DNA of 5,667 bases, taken from WGMK01 sp046047315 (lineage in GTDB: Bacteria; Hydrogenedentota; Hydrogenedentia; Hydrogenedentales; JAEUWI01). This document shows positions 1 to 5,667 of this stretch, piece after piece. The translations under genes were made by a program, and so were the position numbers. Every line of letters starts with the position of its first letter. The first letter of the stretch is position 1. The stretch is taken from assembly GCA_046047315.1 (NCBI GenBank), contig JBJOID010000253.1, positions 1 through 5,667 on the forward strand, read 5' to 3'. The notes below the pieces were generated by a model. That model was not told where the DNA came from and made no database searches. It saw only the letters and a program-made list of their open reading frames with translations.

Positions 1-474
1 AAGGACCTAGACCGCTTTCGCAAGGAAGCGGACACGGATTACTTCGATATCCTGCTTCTTCATTGCATGACCTCCGCCGAGTGGATCGAGAGCATGAAGC
101 CCGTAATGGACGTTCTCAGCGAGGCCAAGGAGCAGGGGATCATCAAGTCGCACGGGGTCAGCTGTCATGACCTTGGCGCCCTGAAGGAGGCCGCCAAGCA
201 TCCGTGGGTGGACATCATGCTGTCGCGCATCAATCCCTGGGCTGTCCGCATGGACAGCGAAAACGTGGACGAGGTGGTGGCTGTGCTTCGGGAGGCGCAC
301 GAAAATGGCAAAGGAATGATCGGAATGAAGATCGCCGGGGGCGGCGCAAGCACCGATCGCATACCTGAATCCCTCAAGTTCGTGCTCAACCTGGGTTGCA
401 TCGACACCATCACCATGGGAATGCTGGACGACCAGCAAATCGACTTCGCCTTCGAGCATATCGCCGCCGCTTAA
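1..474 (+). CDS. Aldo/keto reductase family oxidoreductase, C-terminal part (5' end outside window)
   Basis: The frame is open from base 1 to a TAA at 472-474, giving 157 residues. It has no start in the window: the ATG at 67 lies inside a conserved block, so the gene begins upstream. Residues 13-23 read DYFDILLLHCM, which matches the aldo/keto reductase strand ending in the catalytic-tetrad His (H21 here). Residues KSHGVSCHDLGALKEA match the family's 'G-K-I-R-x-I-G-V-S' block after the next helix. The tail (GCIDTITMGMLDDQQIDFAF) matches the usual 'G-V-D-x-x-I-x-G' strand and final helix of the TIM barrel. The tetrad Asp, Tyr and Lys would lie upstream and cannot be checked. Family members are cytosolic NAD(P)H-dependent carbonyl or sugar oxidoreductases; substrate cannot be assigned. 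The HGVSCH form, in place of the commoner GVSN, suggests one of the uncharacterised environmental subfamilies. It ends 27 nt before the next gene on the same strand, so an operon is likely. Confidence 0.87.
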   Translation, partial: KDLDRFRKEADTDYFDILLLHCMTSAEWIESMKPVMDVLSEAKEQGIIKSHGVSCHDLGALKEAAKHPWVDIMLSRINPWAVRMDSENVDEVVAVLREAHENGKGMIGMKIAGGGASTDRIPESLKFVLNLGCIDTITMGMLDDQQIDFAFEHIAAA

Positions 475-501
475 CACGCAACCTCCTGGAGCCACATCCC
501 A

Positions 502-1554
502 ATGTCCGACACCCCCGCTTTCATGGTCTATGGTTCGTATGGCTACACGGGCGAGCTCGTGGTCCGGTATGCCTTGCAGCAGGGCTTGCGCCCCGTGTTG
601 GCCGGGCGCGATGCTGCCAAGGTCAAGGCGCAGGCCGAAGCCGCGGGACTGGAATACCGGGCCTTCGGACTCGATGATTCCGAGGAAGTGAAGCGCGGGC
701 TTGCGGGTATGGCCACCGTCATCCACTGCGCCGGCCCCTTTCAGTTCACCGCGAAGGCAATGGCCGAGGGCTGCATGGCCACCGGCTGCCACTATCTGGA
801 CATCACCGGAGAGATAACAGTCTTCGAGTTGATGGCCCGGCTGGGAAGCAAGGCCGAAGCCGCCGGGGTGATGTTGATGCCGGGCGTTGGTTTCGACGTG
901 GTTCCGAGCGATTGCCTCGCCGCCCATCTGAAGCGGCGCCTGCCCTCCGCCACGGAGCTCAGCCTCGCCTTTGCGGGCAATGGCGGCATATCGCACGGCA
1001 CCCAGCTCACCATGACCATCAACATTCCCAAGGGGGGCGCGGTTCGTCGGGACGGCAAAATCATCTCCGTGCCATCGGCATGGAAGGTGGCCGACATCGA
1101 CTTTGGAGAGCGCACCGAGACCTGCATGACCATCCCCTGGGGAGACGTTTCCACGGCGTATTACAGCACCGGGATCCCGAACATCGAGGTGTTCATGGCG
1201 GCACCGCCCGCCCTGCGCAACAGTGCCAAGGTGGGGCGGTATATCGGCCCGCTGCTGGGGCTTGGTCCGGTGCAGAAGTTCCTGCAATCCCGAATCAAAC
1301 CCGGCGGACCCTCCGACAATGCACGCGCGCGGGGGTACTCCTTGCTCTGGGGAGAAGCGCGAGACGGCGGCGGCAACAAGGCGACATCGCGGTTACGCAC
1401 GCCGGAGGGCTACACGCTCACCGCGTTGACCGCGCTCATCATCGGCAAGCGTGTGCTTGCGGGAGAAGCCCCCGCAGGGTTCCAGACCCCGGCGAAGGCC
1501 TACGGCCCGGACCTGGTCATGGAGGTCGAGGGCGTTACCCGCACTGATTCCTAA
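502..1554 (+). CDS. Saccharopine dehydrogenase-like NAD(P)-binding oxidoreductase (trans-acting enoyl reductase-like)
   Basis: The product has 350 residues, from ATG 502 to TAA 1552-1554. A weak Shine-Dalgarno (TGGAG, 487-491) lies 10 nt before the ATG, and the Rossmann fold begins immediately after it, which supports this start. The N-terminus has a beta strand (AFMVYG) followed by the dinucleotide loop G11-S-Y-G14-Y-T-G17 and then LAGRD (about 33-37), a typical end of the second strand that contacts the cofactor. VIHCAGPF (73-80) and YLDITGE match the saccharopine dehydrogenase NADP-binding domain. PGVGFDVVPSDC (127-138) is characteristic of the stand-alone saccharopine-dehydrogenase-like proteins, which include mycobacterial trans-acting enoyl reductases. 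True lysine-pathway saccharopine dehydrogenases are usually longer, and no lysine gene is nearby, so I do not call it lysine biosynthesis. Probably a soluble, cytosolic NADPH-dependent reductase; substrate unknown. It likely shares a transcript with the aldo/keto reductase upstream. It converges with the symporter gene, stop to stop, across 29 nt. Confidence 0.85.
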   Translation: MSDTPAFMVYGSYGYTGELVVRYALQQGLRPVLAGRDAAKVKAQAEAAGLEYRAFGLDDSEEVKRGLAGMATVIHCAGPFQFTAKAMAEGCMATGCHYLDITGEITVFELMARLGSKAEAAGVMLMPGVGFDVVPSDCLAAHLKRRLPSATELSLAFAGNGGISHGTQLTMTINIPKGGAVRRDGKIISVPSAWKVADIDFGERTETCMTIPWGDVSTAYYSTGIPNIEVFMAAPPALRNSAKVGRYIGPLLGLGPVQKFLQSRIKPGGPSDNARARGYSLLWGEARDGGGNKATSRLRTPEGYTLTALTALIIGKRVLAGEAPAGFQTPAKAYGPDLVMEVEGVTRTDS

Positions 1555-1583
1555 GGATTGTCACTAGATCGCGCAAGGCTTCG

Positions 1584-3305
1584 TCATGCGCCCCAGGTGG
1601 CCATCCAATAGACGAACCCAATCAGCGCGAAGACCCATCCCCAGAGCACCCCAAAGCCCACCAGGGAAACCTTCGAAGGCCAATAGATTTCGAAGTCGGG
1701 GTGGTTGATGATCTTGCGCGGCTGGGCGGGGGCGACCCCCTCAGGCAGCAGGAAGGCGCCCGTCGAGTGGGGTTCGCCCGGCATCACCGGGGTGCGGATG
1801 CAGGTGAAAACCCGCTCCAGTTTGGTGTCCGAAACGCGGGGGGTGAGCAGACTCACCACGATGCCGGTGACGAAGCCGCCGCCCAGGATGCAGAAAATCT
1901 GCCACGATTCGCGGAACTTGCCGTCCCAGATCATCGACTCCGGCAGGTTGGCGGCCGCCCATGTGTGGAAGCCCGGAAGCAAATTGAAGCAGAGAATCAG
2001 GGCGATGCATACCAGCGTGGCGGCCCAGGCGCCGATGCCCGTGGTGCGCCGCCAGAACAGGCCCAGCCAGAAGGCCGGCCCCATGATGGCCTGCAACTTG
2101 AAGAAGAGCAGCAAGCCCTTGGGCACGCTCGATACGCTGAACGCGAACATCAGCCCTCCGAGCACCACGGCCAGCGCGGCAAAGCGTCCCACCCAGACGT
2201 AGTGGTTCTCGTCCTTGTCCGTCGCAATCCAACGACGGTAGAAGTTCTGCGTGAACAGCCCCGAGCAGGACACCATGAAGGCGTCACAGGAGGACATGAC
2301 CGACGCGAGAAGGGCCGCGAGGAAGAGGCCCAGCAGGCCCGGCATCACGGCGGGGAGGAGGTCACGCGCCACGTTTCCGAAGACCATGTCGCGGGCCTTC
2401 ATCATCTCCGGGTCGCTGCCTTCCAATCCGGGATACAGCACGATCGCGCACATGCCCACCACCATCCACGCCACGGTGCAGAAGCGCTTGAGCAGGTTGC
2501 CCGTGGCGAAGCCCACGCGGCCGTTCATCTCCGACTCGCCCGCCGCGCAGACGCCCATGATGTGCGGCTGCGTGACGATGCCGATGAGCGCGCTGGCGCA
2601 GAGCATCAGGATGTAGAACCCATTGATCTCGCCCGGCGCGACGATGTGGAACATCTCCTTGTCGCCAATCTTTTCATGCAGCCCCGTGAAGCCACCCACC
2701 GCATTGAGCGCGAAGGGGACCAACATGAACGAGAGAATCACCGTCAGGATGCCTTGCAGGAAGTCCGTCACAATCGCGGCCGCCAGGCCGCCCGCCATGC
2801 CGTAGATTACGAAGAGCGCCGTCATCGCAAGGATGGCCACGTTCCGGTCCAGCGCACCACTGGTGATGGCTTCCACCATCGAGCCCGCACCCAGCAGGAT
2901 AACGCCAATGTTGAAGGTGAGTTGCAACACCCCGGTGAGCGCGTAAAGCCCCGCCACCGACCCGTCATAGCGGTGCTCAAAGTAGTCGCCCGTGGTCAGG
3001 CAGCGCATGCGCCGCATCACCGGGGCGATGAGCCAATAGAACGGCGTGCAGAAAAGCCAAAGCCACTGCCACCAAATGCCGGAGAAGCCCGCCGTGTAGG
3101 TCTTGCTCGCCACGCCCACCGCGTCATTGCCACTGGTGCCAGCGCCGAAGGCGAAGAAGATCATGAAGATCTTGCCGAAGCGCCGCCCCCCCATGAAAAA
3201 GTCCGAGGTGTCCTTGATGCTCCTGGCGGTCCACAGCCCCGCCACTGTCACCACCACAAAATAAAACAGCAGCGTGCCCACGTCGATTGCGCTCAGTCCG
3301 AGCAT
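1584..3305 (-). CDS. Sodium:solute symporter (SSS family) membrane transporter
   Basis: The product has 573 residues on the minus strand, from ATG (complement of 3303-3305) to TGA (complement of 1584-1586). The open frame extends upstream to 3722, but the true start is fixed by a strong GGAGGG ribosome site 8 nt before this ATG and by a first membrane segment right after it (residues about 8-25). The upstream extension is hydrophilic and antisense to another gene. SSS hallmarks are the DFFMGGRRFGK loop after helix 1 (35-45), the GAGTSGNDAVG stretch in the next helix (54-64) and ASVMSSCDAF (334-343), whose Ser pair S338/S339 aligns with the sodium-binding serines of SSS transporters. There are about 12-13 hydrophobic segments on the LeuT-type fold. 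A soluble stretch (RVFTCIRTPVMPGE and onward to FEIYWPS) precedes a final C-terminal membrane helix, as in several environmental SSS subfamilies. It would import a small organic solute with Na+ at the inner membrane; the substrate (sugar, acid, nucleoside) cannot be told. Confidence 0.93.
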   Translation of the reverse strand: MLGLSAIDVGTLLFYFVVVTVAGLWTARSIKDTSDFFMGGRRFGKIFMIFFAFGAGTSGNDAVGVASKTYTAGFSGIWWQWLWLFCTPFYWLIAPVMRRMRCLTTGDYFEHRYDGSVAGLYALTGVLQLTFNIGVILLGAGSMVEAITSGALDRNVAILAMTALFVIYGMAGGLAAAIVTDFLQGILTVILSFMLVPFALNAVGGFTGLHEKIGDKEMFHIVAPGEINGFYILMLCASALIGIVTQPHIMGVCAAGESEMNGRVGFATGNLLKRFCTVAWMVVGMCAIVLYPGLEGSDPEMMKARDMVFGNVARDLLPAVMPGLLGLFLAALLASVMSSCDAFMVSCSGLFTQNFYRRWIATDKDENHYVWVGRFAALAVVLGGLMFAFSVSSVPKGLLLFFKLQAIMGPAFWLGLFWRRTTGIGAWAATLVCIALILCFNLLPGFHTWAAANLPESMIWDGKFRESWQIFCILGGGFVTGIVVSLLTPRVSDTKLERVFTCIRTPVMPGEPHSTGAFLLPEGVAPAQPRKIINHPDFEIYWPSKVSLVGFGVLWGWVFALIGFVYWMATWGA

Positions 3306-3313
3306 GCCCAAGG

Positions 3314-3319
3314 CCCTCC
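3314..3319 (-). promoter_or_regulatory. Ribosome binding site of the symporter gene
   Basis: GGAGGG on the minus strand, 8 nt before the ATG at 3305. It is the strongest Shine-Dalgarno in the neighbourhood. It decides the start in favour of the 573-residue protein over the 712-codon open frame that continues to 3722. Confidence 0.8.
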
Positions 3320-3343
3320 ATGCGGGTGGAAAACAAAGGCAAC

Positions 3344-3373
3344 ATGGTAGGGGTCTGGGAGAGGGGCTGTCAA
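3344..3373 (-). promoter_or_regulatory. Candidate sigma70-type promoter for the symporter gene
   Basis: Read on the minus strand, a perfect -35 hexamer TTGACA (complement of 3368-3373) is followed after 18 bases by TACCAT (complement of 3344-3349). The latter matches the -10 consensus at four of six positions, including the critical second A and last T. Transcription would begin near 3337, leaving a leader of about 32 nt that contains the GGAGGG ribosome site. Position and orientation fit the symporter gene. The spacer is one base longer than ideal and is C-rich, so this is a sequence-based prediction only. Confidence 0.5.
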
Positions 3374-3390
3374 CGCGGACGCGAAAGAAA

Positions 3391-3422
3391 GCGCATTGCT
3401 GGAATTCACCGCTGCGCATTGC
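3391..3422. repeat. Pair of 9-bp direct repeats GCGCATTGC upstream of the restriction-modification gene
   Basis: The first copy is at 3391-3399 and the second at 3414-3422, so their starts are 23 bp apart, close to two helical turns. Both lie 35-66 bp before the restriction-modification start codon. The second copy overlaps the only -35-like hexamer I see there (TTGCAT, 3419-3424). The arrangement would suit a dimeric repressor or activator binding one DNA face, but no regulator gene is visible in the window and a chance repeat is possible. Confidence 0.4.
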
Positions 3423-3445
3423 ATACCCTTCGCTTACTTTTATAC

Positions 3446-3451
3446 GAGGGG
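3446..3451 (+). promoter_or_regulatory. Ribosome binding site of the MmeI-like gene
   Basis: GAGGGG lies 5 nt before the ATG at 3457. It supports that ATG as the start, as does the position of the nuclease motif, which then falls within one residue of its position in MmeI. Confidence 0.7.
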
Positions 3452-3456
3452 ATATC

Positions 3457-5667
3457 ATGACGCCGACGGAAATCAGGCAGCGCCGCCTCCCGGACTTTGT
3501 GGCCTGGGCGCGGGAACACATCAAGGGAGATGAGAAAGGCGAGTCCCAAATCTTTCTTGAACGCCTTTTCCAGGCATTCGCCCATGGCGGCATCAAGGAA
3601 GCCGGGGCCACGCTGGAGCACCGCGTCAAGAAGAACGACCAGACCGGAACCGCCTTTGCCGACCTCGTTTGGAAGCCTCGCGTGCTCATCGAAATGAAGA
3701 AGCGCGGCACCGACTTGGGCAAGGTATACCGGCAGGCATTCGACTACTGGATATACCTTGTACCCGACCGGCCCCGGTATGTGATTCTCTGCAATTTTGA
3801 CGAGTTCTGGATATACGACTTCGAAACCCAACTCGACGCGCCGGTGGACAAGGTGCCGCTGGAGGAACTGCCGTCGCGCTACGGGGCCTTGGCTTTTCTC
3901 TATCCCAACCCCGAAAGGCCCCTCTTTCGCTACGACCAGGAAAAGGTCACCCGCAAGGCGGCGGACCATCTTGCCATCGTCTTCAACCACCTTGTGCACC
4001 GGGGCGTGGAGCGTGGCCTCGCTCAGCGGTTTGTGCTCCAGACGCTGGTCGCCCTCTTCTCCGAGGACATCGGCCTGCTCGAAAAGTACACCGTCACCCG
4101 CCTGCTCGAAGAGTGCAAGAATCCCGCCGACAGCTACGACCTGATTGGTGGACTCTTCCAGGAGATGAACACCCCCGGCAAGACTCAGGGCGGTCGCTTC
4201 AAGGGCGTGGACTATTTCAATGGGGGACTCTTTGCCCAACCCGCACGTGTCGAGCTCAAGCAGGTCGAACTGAACCACCTGCTTCAGGCGGCCAAGGAAA
4301 ACTGGTCCGACGTGCGCCCTGAAATCTTCGGCACCATCTTCGAACACTCGCTCGGGGCGAGCGAGCGGCATGCCTTCGGCGCCCACTTCACGAGCGCCGA
4401 AGACATCATGAAGATCATCAAGCCCACCATCACCGATCCATGGACCGAGCAGATCGAGGGCGCCAAGACCCAGATGCGTCTCGAGGAACTCCACAAGCGC
4501 ATGCAGCGCTACATCGTGCTCGATCCCGCCTGCGGCTCCGGCAACTTCCTCTATCTGGCCTACCGCGAACTCAAGCGGCTTGAGGCCATGATCTTCGAGC
4601 GCATGGAGGCCCTCTCCACCTCGCAGAAAAAGAAGGGGCAGGCCCGCATCGGCTTCGTCACCGCGCTTAACTTCTTCGGCATGGACATCAACCCCTTCGC
4701 CGTCGAACTGGCGAAGGTCACGATGATGATCGCCCGCAAGCTGGCCATCGACGAGCTGCACATCAACGAGGAGCCGCTGCCCCTCGATAACCTCGATAAG
4801 AACTTCCTCACCCGTGACGCCCTCATCGAGTGGGACGGCCCCGGAGCTGGCAAGGCGCGGCTGGCCCTGTGGCCCAAGGCTGACGTGATCATCGGCAATC
4901 CTCCCTTCCTTGGGGCGAAACTGCTCAAGCCCGAACACGGCCCCGACTATGTGAACGCCCTCCGCAAGGCTTATCCCGAAGTGCCCGGCATGGCGGACTA
5001 CTGCGTCTATTGGTTCCGTCGCGCCCACGACCTGCTGCCCCCCTGCACCGCGAAGGACCCCGTGGCCGGGCGCGCCGGGCTCGTCGGCACACAAAACGTT
5101 CGCAACAACCAGTCCCGCGTGGGCGGGCTCGACCACGTTGCCACCACCGGAACCATCATCGAGGCCGTCGACAACCAGCCCTGGTCCGGCGAGGCCAACG
5201 TCCATGTTTCCATTGTTAATTGGGTGAAGACGCAGGACGAGAAGCTGCTGCCCAAGGAACGCCGCCTGTGGTTCAAGGTGGACAAGAAGGGCGGCAAACT
5301 GCGCAAGCGCGGCGAAGGCCCCGCGCACAAGGAGTACGAGCTCAATCTGCGGGAGTGCGAGTCAATCAATTCGGCGCTGTCCGATCAGACTGATGTCAGT
5401 GGCGCAAATCGTCTTAGCTGCAACACCTCGCCTCAGATGGTTTATCAGGGGCAGGTTCCAGGCCACGAGGCATTCGTACTATCGGCGGCAGAAGCGAAGA
5501 AGCAGATAGCGGCGAACAAAAAGAATGGTGAAGTTATCTATCCCTTCCTTATCGGGCGGGATGTTGTGACCGGAGACGGTACGCCCAGTAGATACGTCAT
5601 CGATTTTCAGGACATCGAAGCCGTTGATGCAATGCAATATGCAGAGCCCTATCAAAGGATCAAGAGT
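3457..5667 (+). CDS. MmeI-like single-chain restriction endonuclease/N6-adenine DNA methyltransferase (Type IIL/IIG), 3' end outside window
   Basis: The frame is open from ATG 3457 to the window end: 737 residues with no stop. MmeI has about 919, so roughly 180 residues may be missing. Domains in order: (a) an N-terminal PD-(D/E)XK nuclease with D69-X9-E79-M-K81 (FADLVWKPRVLIEMKK), the same spacing as MmeI D70/E80/K82; (b) a helical linker with LQTLVALFSEDIGLL (194-208) and FNGGLFA (254-260); (c) a methyltransferase core with motif X FGAHFTS (307-313), SAM-binding motif I DPACGSGNF (356-364), GMDINPFAVELAK (408-420) and catalytic motif IV IIGNPPF (478-484), the NPP[FY] type of N6-adenine enzymes; (d) NVHVSIVNW (581-589), then the start of the target-recognition domain. 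MmeI-family enzymes methylate one strand of an asymmetric site and cut at a fixed distance with the same polypeptide. The nuclease motif argues against BREX PglX or DISARM methylases. Third-position G+C falls sharply after about 5360. Target sequence cannot be predicted. Confidence 0.92.
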   Translation, partial: MTPTEIRQRRLPDFVAWAREHIKGDEKGESQIFLERLFQAFAHGGIKEAGATLEHRVKKNDQTGTAFADLVWKPRVLIEMKKRGTDLGKVYRQAFDYWIYLVPDRPRYVILCNFDEFWIYDFETQLDAPVDKVPLEELPSRYGALAFLYPNPERPLFRYDQEKVTRKAADHLAIVFNHLVHRGVERGLAQRFVLQTLVALFSEDIGLLEKYTVTRLLEECKNPADSYDLIGGLFQEMNTPGKTQGGRFKGVDYFNGGLFAQPARVELKQVELNHLLQAAKENWSDVRPEIFGTIFEHSLGASERHAFGAHFTSAEDIMKIIKPTITDPWTEQIEGAKTQMRLEELHKRMQRYIVLDPACGSGNFLYLAYRELKRLEAMIFERMEALSTSQKKKGQARIGFVTALNFFGMDINPFAVELAKVTMMIARKLAIDELHINEEPLPLDNLDKNFLTRDALIEWDGPGAGKARLALWPKADVIIGNPPFLGAKLLKPEHGPDYVNALRKAYPEVPGMADYCVYWFRRAHDLLPPCTAKDPVAGRAGLVGTQNVRNNQSRVGGLDHVATTGTIIEAVDNQPWSGEANVHVSIVNWVKTQDEKLLPKERRLWFKVDKKGGKLRKRGEGPAHKEYELNLRECESINSALSDQTDVSGANRLSCNTSPQMVYQGQVPGHEAFVLSAAEAKKQIAANKKNGEVIYPFLIGRDVVTGDGTPSRYVIDFQDIEAVDAMQYAEPYQRIKS
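5361..5667 (+). other. Compositionally distinct segment: start of the target-recognition domain
   Basis: From about residue 635 of the MmeI-like protein the DNA changes character while the reading frame stays intact. I counted third-position G+C of 49/89 codons at 5401-5667 against 87/100 at 5041-5340. Overall G+C is 137/267 (51%) against 196/300 (65%). Codons such as AGA, CTA, ATA and AGT appear here but not in the 100 codons before. The switch falls between the methyltransferase core (last clear block NVHVSIVNW, 581-589) and the expected recognition domain, so I read it as an exchanged specificity module. The right boundary is outside the window. Confidence 0.6.

Noticed and set aside
67..474. 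Treating the ATG at 67 as the true start of the aldo/keto reductase (a 135-residue protein).
   Set aside because: The frame continues upstream to base 1 with conserved family sequence that includes the catalytic-type His, so the ATG is internal.
7..1287. A 426-codon open frame on the minus strand opposite the two oxidoreductase genes.
   Set aside because: It spans the gap and both genes on the plus strand, has no family motif, and the plus-strand frames have clear Rossmann and aldo/keto reductase signatures.
1571..1591. Possible terminator hairpin between the convergent genes (GCGCA ... TGCGC).
   Set aside because: The stem is only 5 bp with an 11-nt loop and no T tract, and it overlaps the symporter stop codon and 3' end. 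Too weak to call.
1701..3350. A 549-codon open frame on the plus strand opposite the symporter gene.
   Set aside because: Its product is rich in His, Arg, Glu and Gln with no domain pattern, and the minus strand here clearly encodes a complete SSS transporter.
3306..3722. N-terminal extension of the symporter reading frame (139 extra codons on the minus strand).
   Set aside because: It is antisense to the nuclease domain of the MmeI-like gene, lacks membrane segments or family motifs, and a strong ribosome site sits directly before the internal ATG at 3305.
3406..5328. A 640-codon open frame on the minus strand opposite the MmeI-like gene.
   Set aside because: It is a shadow of strong G/C-ending codon use on the plus strand. 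It shows no recognisable domain, while the plus-strand frame carries all nuclease and methyltransferase motifs.
3457..5667. Assignment of the methyltransferase to BREX (PglX) or DISARM.
   Set aside because: The N-terminal D-X9-E-X-K nuclease and the MmeI-like domain order point to a self-contained Type IIL/IIG enzyme, and no BREX or DISARM partner gene is in the window.

Overview
The window is GC-rich bacterial DNA (about 65% G+C where I counted inside genes, strongly G/C-ending codons) that is densely coding. It holds four protein genes, two of them cut by the window edges. I saw no RNA gene, CRISPR array or insertion sequence. The transporter and the uncharacterised aldo/keto reductase resemble proteins I associate with Planctomycetes, Verrucomicrobia, Hydrogenedentes and similar environmental lineages. 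That placement is inference from general family style, not a database result.

Layout, left to right. (1) At 1-474 (+) is the C-terminal part of an aldo/keto reductase. (2) At 502-1554 (+), 27 nt downstream and probably co-transcribed, is a Rossmann-fold oxidoreductase of the saccharopine-dehydrogenase-like (trans-acting enoyl reductase-like) family. (3) At 1584-3305 (-), convergent to the first two with a 29-nt gap, is a sodium:solute symporter (SSS family). (4) A 151-bp divergent intergenic region (3306-3456) carries a candidate minus-strand promoter for the symporter, a 9-bp direct repeat and the start signals of the next gene. (5) At 3457-5667 (+), running off the right edge, is a long single-chain restriction-modification protein of the MmeI-like (Type IIL/IIG) kind. 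It has an N-terminal D-X9-E-X-K nuclease motif, a helical linker, an N6-adenine methyltransferase core (motif X GAHFTS, motif I DPACGSGNF, motif IV NPPF) and the beginning of a target-recognition domain.

The first three genes look like ordinary redox and uptake metabolism; no substrate can be assigned. The fourth is a self-contained defence gene in which one polypeptide would both methylate and cut DNA. The most interesting signal is inside it. At about position 5360, close to where the methyltransferase core should give way to the target-recognition domain, codon use changes abruptly: third-position G+C is 87% over the 100 codons of 5041-5340 but 55% over the 89 codons of 5401-5667. This fits a horizontally exchanged specificity module grafted onto a resident nuclease-methyltransferase body. 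I see no wholly undescribed system; what lies beyond the right edge could change that.
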